Assembly (NCBI GenBank): GCA_002167435.2
Contig: NHBR02000147.1
Location: forward strand, 50,218-114,217
From: Allomuricauda sp. TMED12
GTDB lineage: Bacteria; Bacteroidota; Bacteroidia; Flavobacteriales; Flavobacteriaceae
Length of the DNA stretch: 64,000 bases
Direction of reading: 5' to 3'
The position numbers and the translations under genes were made by a program. Positions within the stretch are counted from its first letter, which is position 1. Every line of letters begins with the position of its first letter. The notes under the pieces were generated by a model, which saw nothing but the letters and a program-made list of their open reading frames with translations, searched no databases and was not told the DNA's origin. This document shows positions 33,440 to 43,187 of the stretch, in pieces.

Positions 33440-34608
33440 AAATTGATTTTCTGTCTTTTAAAAATTGTCGCAATATTTTTTTTAGCAAAGCCAGCACTGC
33501 CTGTCATTCCTTTTCCACCAATCCCTGTTACTATATGAATGTTGTCGTCAATGGTTCTTTGGAATATATCGCTGTTCTTACATTGTGAATACATGCCATA
33601 CCATCGCCTTTGAATTTGATAGTTGGGCAAGTTGAATATTTTTTGGGCCTCCTCAATCATAAAATTATCGATATCCATATTAAGGTCATAGCCTAAATCT
33701 TCAATTTTATCGGCATCGGCATATTGATGGGAATCTCCCAATATAATGGAACCATCCATAGCCTGTTTAAACAGGATGTGTACTCCCCATTTTTTTTGAA
33801 GGCTATCTTTCGGCTCATTTTCCTTGATATTTGAAAATGATGGGCATTCGTGAAATGCTTCATATCGTCTAATGGACCATCCTGTAAGAATTGAACCTTT
33901 CAATTCATAATTCTCTTGTGGTTTGGTCTGCATCATCTGCAATTTGGCAACCTCAAGGTCGCTGGATGCAAAAGTCTCTGGATATAAACTTTTAAAATCA
34001 CTTCCATTGCAAACAATCACTTTTCTACCAAGTACCTCTTCGTTTTTGGTGTTCCGAACTGCCACCCACTCCCCATTTGATTCACAGGAAACCGCGGGGA
34101 AATCAAACTTGATATCAAGTCCTTTTTGGGCAACTAAATATTCTTGAAGCCTATGAATCATAGTTCTAGGTTCCACGGTAACTTCCTGGGGGAAAAACAG
34201 CCCTGCCACCACATAATCCTTTTGTAGCCCAGGATATTTTTCCAAACACTCTTGCTTAGTTAGCATTTTGGATGCGTAGTCGTTTCCACTATTTATAGCC
34301 CTAAGTTCTACCAATAGTTGCTCCTCTTCCTCGTTGGAAGCCAAGTACACCGTTCCATTCTGACGGATGCTGATATCAAACTGTGACTGAATCTCTTTAT
34401 ACATTCTAAGACTCTCACGACCATATTTTTGCCATTTGGTGTTCATGCCCGAAGGCACTACCTGTCCAAAATTTTGGGTGGTTGCCCCTTTGGGATAGGC
34501 ATCTTTTTCCACCAAACATACTTTCAAGCCCAATTCCAATGCGTGGTAGGCATGAAAAGTCCCCAAAATGCCACCACCAATTATGACGGCATCATATTTT
34601 TTGTCCAT
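33436..34608 (-). CDS. FAD-dependent amine oxidase of phosphonate catabolism (HpnW/PbfD-like, TIGR03364 type)
   Basis: 390 residues of the DAO/glycine-oxidase fold: FAD dinucleotide motif VIIGGGILGT (residues 8-17), ATTQNFGQVVPSG near 43-55, and a C-terminal HIVTGIGGKGMTGS flavin-contact motif. This matches the phosphonate-associated FAD oxidoreductase family that converts N-methyl-2-aminoethylphosphonate, and less efficiently AEP, to phosphonoacetaldehyde. It is cytoplasmic, with no signal. It is translationally coupled to the phosphonatase-like gene downstream (4-base overlap) and overlaps the upstream transporter gene by 17 bases. No phnW aminotransferase is present, so this enzyme is the probable main entry for AEP-type substrates. 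Confidence 0.8.
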   Translation of the reverse strand: MDKKYDAVIIGGGILGTFHAYHALELGLKVCLVEKDAYPKGATTQNFGQVVPSGMNTKWQKYGRESLRMYKEIQSQFDISIRQNGTVYLASNEEEEQLLVELRAINSGNDYASKMLTKQECLEKYPGLQKDYVVAGLFFPQEVTVEPRTMIHRLQEYLVAQKGLDIKFDFPAVSCESNGEWVAVRNTKNEEVLGRKVIVCNGSDFKSLYPETFASSDLEVAKLQMMQTKPQENYELKGSILTGWSIRRYEAFHECPSFSNIKENEPKDSLQKKWGVHILFKQAMDGSIILGDSHQYADADKIEDLGYDLNMDIDNFMIEEAQKIFNLPNYQIQRRWYGMYSQCKNSDIFQRTIDDNIHIVTGIGGKGMTGSAGFAKKNIATIFKRQKINL

Positions 34609-35893
34609 ATTCCAATTGGTTGTTTAGTTGTTCCGCTTTGCGACGTGCCGCAAAGTGTAGAAATAATATTACCGTGCTACAAATCCCGATAAAGGCTACA
34701 GCATAGGTCCCATATACAAAGAAGTTGAGCCAAGATAAGTTGGCCTGTCCAAAGTTTTTATACAACAAGACCAGAACACTGCCCACATAGCCAAAGGCAT
34801 CGGCGATATAAATAAGAAAGCCCGAATTTCCTTTTACCTTAAAACTGGCAATAAAACGATCAAAAAAGAGGCAATTGAATGGAACATAACAAATGTAAAG
34901 TCCAAAACCTGTGGATACCATCCATATGAATGGGTCTAAAATTCCCATTTGAAACATAGCTGTACTTGCGGCCAAAACCAGTGTCCCCAACAAAAGCAGC
35001 ACATGATACGTTAAAAGGGCTTTAAAGTTGTCCTTAATATAGAAAATGGCACCAATAATCAACAGCACCACAATAGCGATAATTATTTCAGAAGTTGAAA
35101 AAACAGAAGCATCACCTTGGTAACCGATACTGTCCCAAAGTTCACGGGCAAAATTGTCCCTGAAATCCCTAAAGGCAGTCAAAAAAGTATAGAATACCAC
35201 AATTAAAAGTAAAGGGAAAAAGAACTTCTTTACCAAGTTTTTTCTATCCATGGCAGTCATGGGAATCCGTTCTGTTCGATTGGCAATATCTTCGGGTGTT
35301 GGCGGAGGTACTTTTTGCAAGAGGTAAGAGCAAAGCAAAAGAGGTATAAAAAATAGGGCCCCGGTTACGGAGGGCATCCAAAATTCACTCACCCCCCAGG
35401 AATTCATCACATAAAGCCCCACCGATTTTACCACCCCACTCGAAACAATGAAACTCGCGGAAAGCACTACCCCTAAAATATCAGTGAACCGTCTTCCTTC
35501 GATATAGGAAAACACAATTCCCCAAATCATCCCTAATGGAAAACCGTTGAGGAACATAAACGGAATATTGTATGGTGCCGGCACCCAAGCAAAGAGCAAA
35601 AGGGACATCTCAGCAAGTACAATCAACGAAATTAAATAGAGTAACCTACGGTTTGGTTTTAATTCTGATATAACTTTTATCCCAACAAATTTGGAAAGCG
35701 CATAGCCCAAAACCTGAGCAATGACCAGTAGAATTTTGTAATCCATCCCCATAAAAGCCAAACCCTCAAAAGTAGCTACGGAGAAAGGCTTTCTAAAAGC
35801 GTACATACAAAAGTAAGTGCCGAAAGCAGCAAGAGAAGCATGTAGAACAAATAGTAGACCCGGTCGCTTTTGAACCTCGCTTTTATCAATCAA
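34592..35893 (-). CDS. DUF5690 major-facilitator-like inner-membrane transporter
   Basis: 433 residues with about twelve hydrophobic helices in two bundles separated by a charged loop near residues 200-225, the major facilitator layout. The opening HASLAAFGTYFCMYAFRKPF is typical of the DUF5690 family of Bacteroidota. The only usable start is TTG at 35893, because an in-frame stop lies two codons upstream. It is the first gene of the transporter-oxidase-phosphonatase operon, so inner-membrane uptake of an aminoethylphosphonate is the natural guess. It has not, to my knowledge, been tested. Confidence 0.8.
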   Translation of the reverse strand: MIDKSEVQKRPGLLFVLHASLAAFGTYFCMYAFRKPFSVATFEGLAFMGMDYKILLVIAQVLGYALSKFVGIKVISELKPNRRLLYLISLIVLAEMSLLLFAWVPAPYNIPFMFLNGFPLGMIWGIVFSYIEGRRFTDILGVVLSASFIVSSGVVKSVGLYVMNSWGVSEFWMPSVTGALFFIPLLLCSYLLQKVPPPTPEDIANRTERIPMTAMDRKNLVKKFFFPLLLIVVFYTFLTAFRDFRDNFARELWDSIGYQGDASVFSTSEIIIAIVVLLIIGAIFYIKDNFKALLTYHVLLLLGTLVLAASTAMFQMGILDPFIWMVSTGFGLYICYVPFNCLFFDRFIASFKVKGNSGFLIYIADAFGYVGSVLVLLYKNFGQANLSWLNFFVYGTYAVAFIGICSTVILFLHFAARRKAEQLNNQLEYGQKI

Positions 35894-35895
35894 TG

Positions 35896-35941
35896 TTTAC
35901 AAATAATAAAATTATGTTTCAAATTACTCAAATTTATAAGA
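35896..35941. promoter_or_regulatory. operator-like element upstream of the transporter-oxidase-phosphonatase operon
   Basis: TTTACAAATA at 35896-35905 repeats the first ten bases of the 13-mer found twice before susC. ATTACTCAAATTTATAA at 35924-35940 resembles the continuation of the copy at 32052 (ACTCAATTTTTATAA). This suggests that one regulator, most simply the XRE-cupin protein, controls both operons. Confidence 0.45.
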
Positions 35942-36069
35942 AAGTAGCCGCAACTTTTAGTTTAAATTATTGTTAGCAAACGATTATTGATTTATCTGTT
36001 GAATATTTAAAACAATGAGATGAACTTCATAATAATTACCTATTTTCATTTCGATTTTAACATCTATAT

Positions 36070-37554
36070 ATGTATTGGATTGGTTTTGATATTGGAAGTT
36101 CCTCAATTAAAGCGGCTTTAATAAGCGCTGATGACGGGAGTTTTGTTAGCATGGCCCAATATCCCGAGAAAGAAATGGACATTACCTCCACTAAACCAGG
36201 CTGGGCCGAACAAGACCCAGAGGTTTGGTGGCAAAATCTTTGTATTGCATCCAAAAAATTAATTTCAGAAAACAACATTGATAAAAAAGACATTAAAGGA
36301 ATTGGTATTTCCTACCAAATGCATGGTTTGGTTGTTGTGGGCAAAGACCTAAAACCGCTCAGACCTTCCATTATTTGGTGCGATAGTAGAGCAATCGAAA
36401 TAGGTGATCAACTTTTTAAAACCGCCGGTGCCGAAAAATGTGTAGAGCATTTATTGAATTCTCCAGGCAATTTTACCCTTTCCAAATTAATTTGGATCAA
36501 AGAAAATGAGCCTGAAATTTATAATCGCATTTATAAATTTATGCTCCCCGGTGATTTTATAGCTTTAAAATTATCTGGTGAATGTGTCACTACCCCTTCC
36601 GGGCTTTCTGAAGGAATTATGTGGGACTTTAAAAAAAACGATTTGGCCGATTGGCTTTTGGAAGATGCGGGAATAGATCCATCCTTGGTGCCAGAGATTC
36701 GTCCCTCTTTTTCGGAACAGGGAATTGTAAACAAACAGGGGGCTGTGGAAAGTGGATTACCGGAAAGCATTCCCATTATGTATCGGGCAGGTGACCAACC
36801 CAACAATGCATTATCCCTCAATGTAATGGAACCTGGACAAATTGCTGCCACGGGAGGAACATCTGGGGTAGTTTATGCCATTTCTGGTCAAAAAAACACC
36901 AACGAACATACAAGAATCAACAGTTTTGCGCACACCAATTATAGTTCGGAACATCCGCGAATAGGGAAATTGCTATGTATCAATGGTACCGGAATCCAGT
37001 ACAGCTGGATAAAAAACGAACTTAGCAACGGAATTTCCTATAATCAAATGAACCAAGAAGCTGGAACAGTTCCCATTGGGTCCAATGGACTCCAGATTCT
37101 CCCTTTTGGAAATGGCGCAGAACGAATGTTGGAGAATTACAACAAAGGATCTCGGATACTAAACCTTAACTTTAATGTGCACAAGGCCGCCCATATATAC
37201 AGGGCCGCTTTGGAGGGCATTGCTTTCTCTTTTGTATATGGTATGGAAATCTTAAAAAACGAAGGGGTCAATATTTCCTCAATAAAGGCTGGAAATGACA
37301 ATCTTTTTAGAGCCGAAATTTTTTCTAAGACCATAGCCACACTCACCAATAGTCAAATCAACATTGTTGAGACCACAGGTGCTGTTGGTGCAGCAAGAGC
37401 CGCGGCATATGCCTTCGGGGCTTTTAAGAATATGGGGGAAGCTACTGCTACCGACAAGGTGGAGTTGACCCACGAACCTGAAATTTCGGCTGAAGTATAT
37501 CGAGAAGCCTATTTGAAATGGAAAAAATCCTTGAATGAGTATTTAAACAACTGA
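36070..37554 (+). CDS. xylB: xylulokinase
   Basis: 494 residues of the FGGY carbohydrate-kinase family: N-terminal phosphate-binding [11 protein letters not shown] (residues 5-15), YQMHGLVVV near 83-91, IIWCDSR near 100-106 and the [13 protein letters not shown] motif near 260. It phosphorylates D-xylulose. It is 15 bases upstream of xylA, with a symporter gene after that, so it forms the xylose operon. It is divergent from the phosphonate transporter operon, separated by 176 bases. Confidence 0.92.
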   Translation: MYWIGFDIGSSSIKAALISADDGSFVSMAQYPEKEMDITSTKPGWAEQDPEVWWQNLCIASKKLISENNIDKKDIKGIGISYQMHGLVVVGKDLKPLRPSIIWCDSRAIEIGDQLFKTAGAEKCVEHLLNSPGNFTLSKLIWIKENEPEIYNRIYKFMLPGDFIALKLSGECVTTPSGLSEGIMWDFKKNDLADWLLEDAGIDPSLVPEIRPSFSEQGIVNKQGAVESGLPESIPIMYRAGDQPNNALSLNVMEPGQIAATGGTSGVVYAISGQKNTNEHTRINSFAHTNYSSEHPRIGKLLCINGTGIQYSWIKNELSNGISYNQMNQEAGTVPIGSNGLQILPFGNGAERMLENYNKGSRILNLNFNVHKAAHIYRAALEGIAFSFVYGMEILKNEGVNISSIKAGNDNLFRAEIFSKTIATLTNSQINIVETTGAVGAARAAAYAFGAFKNMGEATATDKVELTHEPEISAEVYREAYLKWKKSLNEYLNN

Positions 37555-37568
37555 ACAAACAAAAAATT

Positions 37569-38894
37569 ATGATTACAACGGGAGATAAGGAATTTTTTAA
37601 AGGAATTGATAAGATTCAATTTGAAGGGAAGGAATCGGACAACCCTTTCGCCTTTAAGTATTATGATGAAACAAAAATGATAGGCGGCAAGACCATGAAA
37701 GAACATTTTAGGTTTGCTATTGCCTATTGGCACACTTTTACAGGAATTGGCGGAGACCCTTTTGGTGCACCTACAATGGAATTTCCATGGTTGACAAGTG
37801 CTGACCCTATACAACAAGCCAAGGACAAAATGGATGCTGCCTTTGAGTTTATTACAAAAATTGGCGCTCCGTATTTTTGCTTCCATGATTTTGATTTGAT
37901 CAGTGAAGGAAACACTTTGGCCGAATCCGAAAAAAGATTGGAAATAATCACCGATTATGCCAAAGAAAAAATGGCTGCATCTGGGGTGAAACTTTTGTGG
38001 GGAACCGCAAACTGTTTCAGTAATCCAAGATACATGAACGGAGCAGCAACCAACCCCGACTTTGATGTAGTCGCCTTTGCCGGAGCCCAAGTGAAAAATG
38101 CACTTGATGCAACCATCAAACTAGGAGGTGAAAACTATGTTTTCTGGGGAGGTAGAGAAGGATATATGTCACTATTGAACACTGATATGGGGCGGGAATT
38201 GGATCATATGGCCCGTTTTCTGCACATGGCAAAAGACTATGCCAGAAAACAAGGTTTTAAGGGAAACTTCTTTATTGAACCAAAACCCATGGAACCCACA
38301 AAACATCAATACGATTTTGATTCGGCTACGGTTTTGGGCTTCCTAAGCAAATACGATTTATTGGAGGATTTCAAACTTAATATTGAAGTGAACCACGCCA
38401 CTTTGGCCCAGCATACTTTTGAGCATGAACTTCAAGTAGCAGCAGACAATAATTTATTGGGAAGTATCGACGCGAACAGAGGTGATTATCAAAATGGCTG
38501 GGATACGGACCAATTTCCCGTTAATGTATATGAGCTTGCCAAAGCCATGTTGGTGATACTTGAAGCTGGTGGATTCCAGGGAGGAGGAATCAACTTTGAT
38601 GCTAAAATAAGAAGGAACTCTACAGATTTGGAGGATATTTTCCATGCTCATATCGGTGGAATGGACACTTTTGCCAGAGCATTGTTAGCGGCAAATGCCA
38701 TTTTAGAAAATTCCAATTATATTAGCATGCGCAGTGATCGCTATGCATCTTTTGATACTGGTTCTGGAAAAGCATTCGAAACAGGCAAACTTTCTTTGGA
38801 AGACCTTTATGCACATGCCACTTCAAATCAAGATATCAAAAAGAGGAGTGGTCAGCAAGAGCTGTTCGAAAATATCATTAATCAATATATTTGA
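37569..38894 (+). CDS. xylA: xylose isomerase
   Basis: 441 residues, full length for the class II xylose isomerase family. Visible markers are [14 protein letters not shown], the catalytic [21 protein letters not shown] near 192-207, the metal-binding [32 protein letters not shown] and GSIDANRGD. It converts D-xylose to D-xylulose in the cytoplasm, feeding xylB immediately upstream. Confidence 0.96.
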   Translation: MITTGDKEFFKGIDKIQFEGKESDNPFAFKYYDETKMIGGKTMKEHFRFAIAYWHTFTGIGGDPFGAPTMEFPWLTSADPIQQAKDKMDAAFEFITKIGAPYFCFHDFDLISEGNTLAESEKRLEIITDYAKEKMAASGVKLLWGTANCFSNPRYMNGAATNPDFDVVAFAGAQVKNALDATIKLGGENYVFWGGREGYMSLLNTDMGRELDHMARFLHMAKDYARKQGFKGNFFIEPKPMEPTKHQYDFDSATVLGFLSKYDLLEDFKLNIEVNHATLAQHTFEHELQVAADNNLLGSIDANRGDYQNGWDTDQFPVNVYELAKAMLVILEAGGFQGGGINFDAKIRRNSTDLEDIFHAHIGGMDTFARALLAANAILENSNYISMRSDRYASFDTGSGKAFETGKLSLEDLYAHATSNQDIKKRSGQQELFENIINQYI

Positions 38895-38952
38895 TTCACA
38901 ACCAACTAAACAAACTGTTTTGGCTCAAAGTCAAAACATCAAACTTTAATTT

Positions 38953-40602
38953 ATGGCACTTATTTCCTTTTTGGGATTCACACTTTTAGTAGGAATAATA
39001 TCCTGGTGGTCCGTTAGAAAAACAGACGAAACATCATCCGATGGTTATTTTTTGGGCGGTAGAAGCCTTACCGCAGGGGTTATTGCGGGCTCGTTGCTCT
39101 TAACAAACCTTTCTACCGAACAAATAGTTGGGCTAAATGGAAGCGCCTACAAAGATGGGCTTTCTGTAATGGCATGGGAAACCCTAGCTGCACTGGCCAT
39201 TGTGGTTACAGCGCTGTTTTTACTCCCACGTTACTTAAAGGGTGGGTTAACCACTGTACCACAGTTTTTGGCCAAGCGGTTCGATGTTACCACAAAGACG
39301 ATAACGTCAGGATTGTTTCTTACAGGTTATGTGGTGGTGCTTCTTCCTGTAATTTTATATTCCGGTTCTGTTGCCATTAGTGGCATGTTCAATGTCCCGG
39401 AACTACTTGGTGTTTCAGATTCCACTGCCTTGGTTATCTGCATCTGGGGAATTGGGATTATAGGATCTATCTACGCCGTTTTCGGAGGACTTAAGGCGGT
39501 AGCCGTTTCAGACAGTATAAATGCAGTTGGACTCATCATCGGAGGTATCCTTATACCGGTTTTTGGTTTAATGGCCATTGGTGACGGTAGTGTTTTTGGA
39601 GGTCTGGAAACTTTGATGGCCGCGAATCCGGAGCGCTTTGATTCAACAGGAAACCAAGGACAAGAAGTTCCTTTTTCCACAATTTTTACGGGAATGATGT
39701 TGGTACAACTTTTTTATTGGGGAACCAATCAACAGATCATTCAAAGAGGACTTGGTGCAAAAAACCTTGCAGAAGGTCAAAAAGGACTTTTGTTAGCAGC
39801 TTTTTTAAAGATTTTGGGACCTATCATTTTAGTATTGCCCGGAATGATTGCCTACTATTATTTTGAGGGAGGGTTAGCAAGCAGCGACCTTGCTTATCCA
39901 GAGTTGGTAAGGGCCGTACTTCCCAAACCTTTGATGGGCTTCTTTGCTGCGGTATTGTTCGGTGCTATTCTGAGTTCTTTTAATAGTGTACTCAATAGTT
40001 CTGTAACCTTATTTGGAATTGATATCTACAAACAGCATATCAATAAAAATGCTCCGGAAATGACCGTAGTAAAATACGGTAAGGTCTTTGGTGTGTGTTT
40101 GGCGCTAGCGGCAATGTTTATTGCTCCGCTAATTGCCAATGCAGGAAGTTTGTTCAATTATCTACAGGAAATCAACGGCATATACAGTATCCCGATCTTT
40201 ACAATTATAGTCGTAGGTTATCTTACCAAAAGGGTACCGGCGATTGCAGCCAAAATAGGTATCCTTTCGGGATCTATACTGTATATCATCAGTCAATTTA
40301 TGATAGGGCCTAAAATGGTCGCCAATGCGCTTGCAGAAGCAAAGGCCAATGGGATTACAGACCCGATGGAATTAAATCTGGTCGAAGCAGGGGCATATCC
40401 GCATTACTTGCATGTAATGGCCATATTGTTCGTTTCCAATATCGTCATCATGTTGGTTATAGGAAAGTTTTACCCTCGCAAAGAGCCTTTCCAATTGGAA
40501 TACACCAAACAGGTATCCATTGAGCCTTGGAAACACGTAAAAATAGCAAGCGGCTTTATCACGATTGTTGTAATTGCGATATACATCTACTTTGCAAAAT
40601 AA
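38953..40602 (+). CDS. sodium/solute symporter (SSS family), probable xylose transporter
   Basis: 549 residues with about 14 hydrophobic helices. The SSS signature region includes DGYFLGGRSLTAGVIAGS near 31-48, LTNLSTEQIVGLNG near 51-64 and the GAILSSFNSVLNSSVTLF motif near 337-354, as in SglT-type sodium/sugar symporters. Position after xylB-xylA points to xylose uptake. It lies 58 bases downstream of xylA on the same strand. Confidence 0.9.
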   Translation: MALISFLGFTLLVGIISWWSVRKTDETSSDGYFLGGRSLTAGVIAGSLLLTNLSTEQIVGLNGSAYKDGLSVMAWETLAALAIVVTALFLLPRYLKGGLTTVPQFLAKRFDVTTKTITSGLFLTGYVVVLLPVILYSGSVAISGMFNVPELLGVSDSTALVICIWGIGIIGSIYAVFGGLKAVAVSDSINAVGLIIGGILIPVFGLMAIGDGSVFGGLETLMAANPERFDSTGNQGQEVPFSTIFTGMMLVQLFYWGTNQQIIQRGLGAKNLAEGQKGLLLAAFLKILGPIILVLPGMIAYYYFEGGLASSDLAYPELVRAVLPKPLMGFFAAVLFGAILSSFNSVLNSSVTLFGIDIYKQHINKNAPEMTVVKYGKVFGVCLALAAMFIAPLIANAGSLFNYLQEINGIYSIPIFTIIVVGYLTKRVPAIAAKIGILSGSILYIISQFMIGPKMVANALAEAKANGITDPMELNLVEAGAYPHYLHVMAILFVSNIVIMLVIGKFYPRKEPFQLEYTKQVSIEPWKHVKIASGFITIVVIAIYIYFAK

Positions 40603-40621
40603 AGCTGCATTCATACAATGT

Positions 40622-40656
40622 AAAAAAAGGCCCGGAAATTTGTCCTGGGCCTTTTT
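40622..40656. terminator. bidirectional intrinsic terminator between the symporter and LytTR genes
   Basis: An AGGCCC/GGGCCT stem is flanked by seven A on one side and five T on the other, between convergent genes. It can end transcripts arriving from either direction. Confidence 0.88.
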
Positions 40657-40657
40657 A

Positions 40658-41350
40658 TTACAATATACTTTTTAGAAAATTATCCTTGTAGGCCCTTCCA
40701 ATGGGTATTTTGGTGCCATTGGTCAATTGTACCAGATTTCCCGAGATCCTATCGATTTTTCTGGTGTTGATAATATGGGATTTGTGTATCTGAAAAAAGT
40801 GATTTCCCCCCAGAACCTCCACCCAATGTCGCAGGGATTCGTTAGATAGGATTTTTTTGTCGTTCAAATGGATTTCGGTATAGTCGGAATCCGATGTAAT
40901 GGTGTAAATATCCTCTACTAAAACCTTAATATGCTCATGGCTTGATTTTACATATATTTCTGTTAGATGAACGCCATTACTTTTGGGGGTTAGTTGTTCG
41001 TACTTAGCATTTACCTTATTTACGGCCTGTAAAAATCTTTGGAAAGAAAAAGGCTTCAAGAGGTAATCCACAACATTTAGGTCGTATCCCTCCAAGGCAT
41101 ATTCGGAAAATGCAGTGGTCAATATTACATGTGGTGGGTCTGGAATGCTTTTTAAGAAATCCAACCCATTAATTTTTGGTAAGTGGATATCCAAGAACAT
41201 TAGATCCACTGAATCCTTGTTCAAGAACTCCATGGTACTCAATCCATCGGAAAACACCTCCACCAATTCCAAGGTGGGAACGTCCTGAATGAATTTCCTT
41301 AAGATTCGCTGCGCCGGCGGTTGATCCTCAACAATAATACACCTCATCAT
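40658..41350 (-). CDS. LytTR-family response regulator
   Basis: 230 residues: a receiver domain (1-120) with VEDQPP acidic residues, phospho-acceptor Asp in MFLDIHLPKINGLDFL near residue 55, Thr in LTTAFSEYA and Lys in DYLLKPF; then a LytTR DNA-binding domain (about 130-230) with FQIHKSHIIN. It is translationally adjacent to the histidine kinase (one base apart), so the two form a pair. Placement beside the xylose genes is convergent, so a link to xylose is not shown by the sequence. Confidence 0.93.
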   Translation of the reverse strand: MMRCIIVEDQPPAQRILRKFIQDVPTLELVEVFSDGLSTMEFLNKDSVDLMFLDIHLPKINGLDFLKSIPDPPHVILTTAFSEYALEGYDLNVVDYLLKPFSFQRFLQAVNKVNAKYEQLTPKSNGVHLTEIYVKSSHEHIKVLVEDIYTITSDSDYTEIHLNDKKILSNESLRHWVEVLGGNHFFQIHKSHIINTRKIDRISGNLVQLTNGTKIPIGRAYKDNFLKSIL

Positions 41351-41351
41351 C

Positions 41352-42350
41352 TTAAACTTTTTCCAATTCCAGCTTCAAGTATACTTTGTAACTATTATCG
41401 GCTTCCTCAATCTGCAAAATATGCTTTTTCGGATAAAGAAGTTCCAATCGTTTCTTTACGTTCTTTAGACCTATTCCCTTGGCAACACTATCTAGACTAA
41501 AACCTGACTCGTAGTTGTTCTCGCAAATAAACTCCAAGGTAGTATTTTTCAATTTTACGGATATATCGATTTTTATATCCGAGGATTGACCAGATTGACT
41601 GTGCTTGAACGCGTTTTCAATAAAAACAATCAAAATTAAAGGGGCAATCTTAAAATCGCCATCAATCTTTTCCACATCAAAATGAACCTCGCCCCTATCT
41701 TCTATCTGAAGTTTATACAATCGGATAAAGTTTCCGAGTTGTTCAAGCTCCTTTTTTAATGGTACGAACTGCTCTTTGGATTCGTAGAGCATATACCTGA
41801 GAACACCGCTCATCTCCAGTATAATTTCTGGAGTCTTTGGTGATTCTTGCAATGCGTAGGAATACAGATTGTTAAGATTGTTGAATAAGAAGTGAGGATT
41901 TATCTGACTACGTAAAAATTGTAGTTCGCTTTCTTGTATCGTTGTCTCCAATTCATCAATCTGCGCCTGTTTTTGTAGAGCGTCCCAACCAAACTTACAG
42001 CCCGAAAGAATAAACATGACCGGTAAAATTCCCAACAAGGATATATAAACACCTGGAAAAGTATCTCCCCTCCTAGTTCCGGGGAATATGATAGGTTCCA
42101 AAACCAACTCTTCTATGGTTATTATAACAACCACCAACAAAGCAGTACCCAGGAAGAATTGCCAATACTTTTTCTTGTACAGATATTTTGGCATCAGATA
42201 GTATGTAATGCCCAAAGTGGCAATACTGTAGAATAATAAGAAAATAGCCCTGTGCAATACTATGCTACCTGTATTTCTATTAAAGGAAAAAAACAGGAGC
42301 ACCAGCACATGGAGCACTATTTGGAAAAGAAGTTCTTTTTTAGAAATCAA
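41352..42350 (-). CDS. LytS/YehU-type sensor histidine kinase
   Basis: 332 residues: four hydrophobic segments in the first 135 residues, a short coiled-coil linker, the His_kinase domain motif SQINPHFLFNNLNNLYSY near 160-175 with the phosphorylated His, and an ATPase domain with a degenerate N box (VFIENAFKHSQ) and a GIGLKNVKKRLELLYP G box. It pairs with the LytTR regulator downstream. The signal is unknown. Confidence 0.93.
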   Translation of the reverse strand: MISKKELLFQIVLHVLVLLFFSFNRNTGSIVLHRAIFLLFYSIATLGITYYLMPKYLYKKKYWQFFLGTALLVVVIITIEELVLEPIIFPGTRRGDTFPGVYISLLGILPVMFILSGCKFGWDALQKQAQIDELETTIQESELQFLRSQINPHFLFNNLNNLYSYALQESPKTPEIILEMSGVLRYMLYESKEQFVPLKKELEQLGNFIRLYKLQIEDRGEVHFDVEKIDGDFKIAPLILIVFIENAFKHSQSGQSSDIKIDISVKLKNTTLEFICENNYESGFSLDSVAKGIGLKNVKKRLELLYPKKHILQIEEADNSYKVYLKLELEKV

Positions 42351-42435
42351 AACTATCCTATTAGAATAATCAAAACTATAGATAAAACTCCTTTAAAAGA
42401 AAAGCAGCATTATCAACAACCAAATTTACCCTGTA

Positions 42436-42499
42436 AACGACATTATATTTGGAAAACCTACATAATCAATTGGTTGATTGGGTATTAACCTATGTCGTT
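42436..42499. repeat. nested inverted repeats upstream of the yceI-like gene
   Basis: AACGACAT (42436-42443) pairs with ATGTCGTT (42492-42499), and within it AATCAA-TTGG-TTGATT (42464-42479) is a second palindrome. Located between the divergent kinase and yceI-like genes, it may be a regulator-binding region or a cruciform-prone leader. The function is unknown. Confidence 0.4.
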
Positions 42500-42607
42500 C
42501 GCGGAAAAAATTTATAGATTAAATCCTGAATGATCATATTTGATTTTCAACAACCAAATAAAGGTTGGTCAAAAACACTACAGAAAACACTTAAAAACAA
42601 CACAATC

Positions 42608-43168
42608 ATGAAAAAAACCTTGTTTACATTAGCTTTCATCACCTCTTTGGCGATCACAGCACAATCTACATGGAAATCTGACGGAGCACACTCCAAGGTC
42701 GGCTTTGCCATTACGCATTTAATGATCTCGGAAGTAGAGGGTCATTTTGGTGAATTTGATATTTCGGCAACAGCGACCGATACTTTTGATAATGCCGAAT
42801 TTTCCGTGGAGATAAAAACCGCTAGTATAGATACCGATAACGACAGACGTGATGGTCACTTAAAAAGCCCGGATTTTTTTGATGCCGAAAAATATCCGAC
42901 AATCAGTTTTAAAAGCAACAGTTATGAAAAAACGGGAGACAATACGTTTACGCTTACTGGCGACCTAACAATGCACGGTGTTACCAAACCCGTTTCCTTG
43001 GAAGGAAAAGTGAATGGTATAATCACTGACCAGCGGAGTCAAAAATTAAAGGCGGGGCTTAAACTTACCGGCACCGTTAACCGATTGGATTTTGGTGTGG
43101 GTGGTGAAACCGCAACCCTGGGCGACGACGTGGAAATGACCATTAATCTTGAAATGGCCCAGCAATAA
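42608..43168 (+). CDS. YceI-family periplasmic lipid-binding protein
   Basis: About 186 residues: a signal peptide (MKKTLFTLAFITSLAITAQ) followed by the YceI lipocalin-like fold, with WKSDGAHSKVGFAITH, the NDRRDGHLKSPDFFDAEKYP motif near residue 80 and LTMHGVTKPV. Members bind isoprenoids or other lipids in the periplasm. The longer frame from 42530 lacks a signal at its N-terminus, so 42608 is the start. A strong hairpin terminator follows; the PepSY-type gene is downstream on the same strand. Confidence 0.93.
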   Translation: MKKTLFTLAFITSLAITAQSTWKSDGAHSKVGFAITHLMISEVEGHFGEFDISATATDTFDNAEFSVEIKTASIDTDNDRRDGHLKSPDFFDAEKYPTISFKSNSYEKTGDNTFTLTGDLTMHGVTKPVSLEGKVNGIITDQRSQKLKAGLKLTGTVNRLDFGVGGETATLGDDVEMTINLEMAQQ

Positions 43169-43187
43169 AAATATTAATACATTTACC

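Noticed and set aside
37509..38090. A 193-codon minus-strand frame opposite the start of xylA
   Set aside because: Shadow of the xylose isomerase gene; no protein family features.
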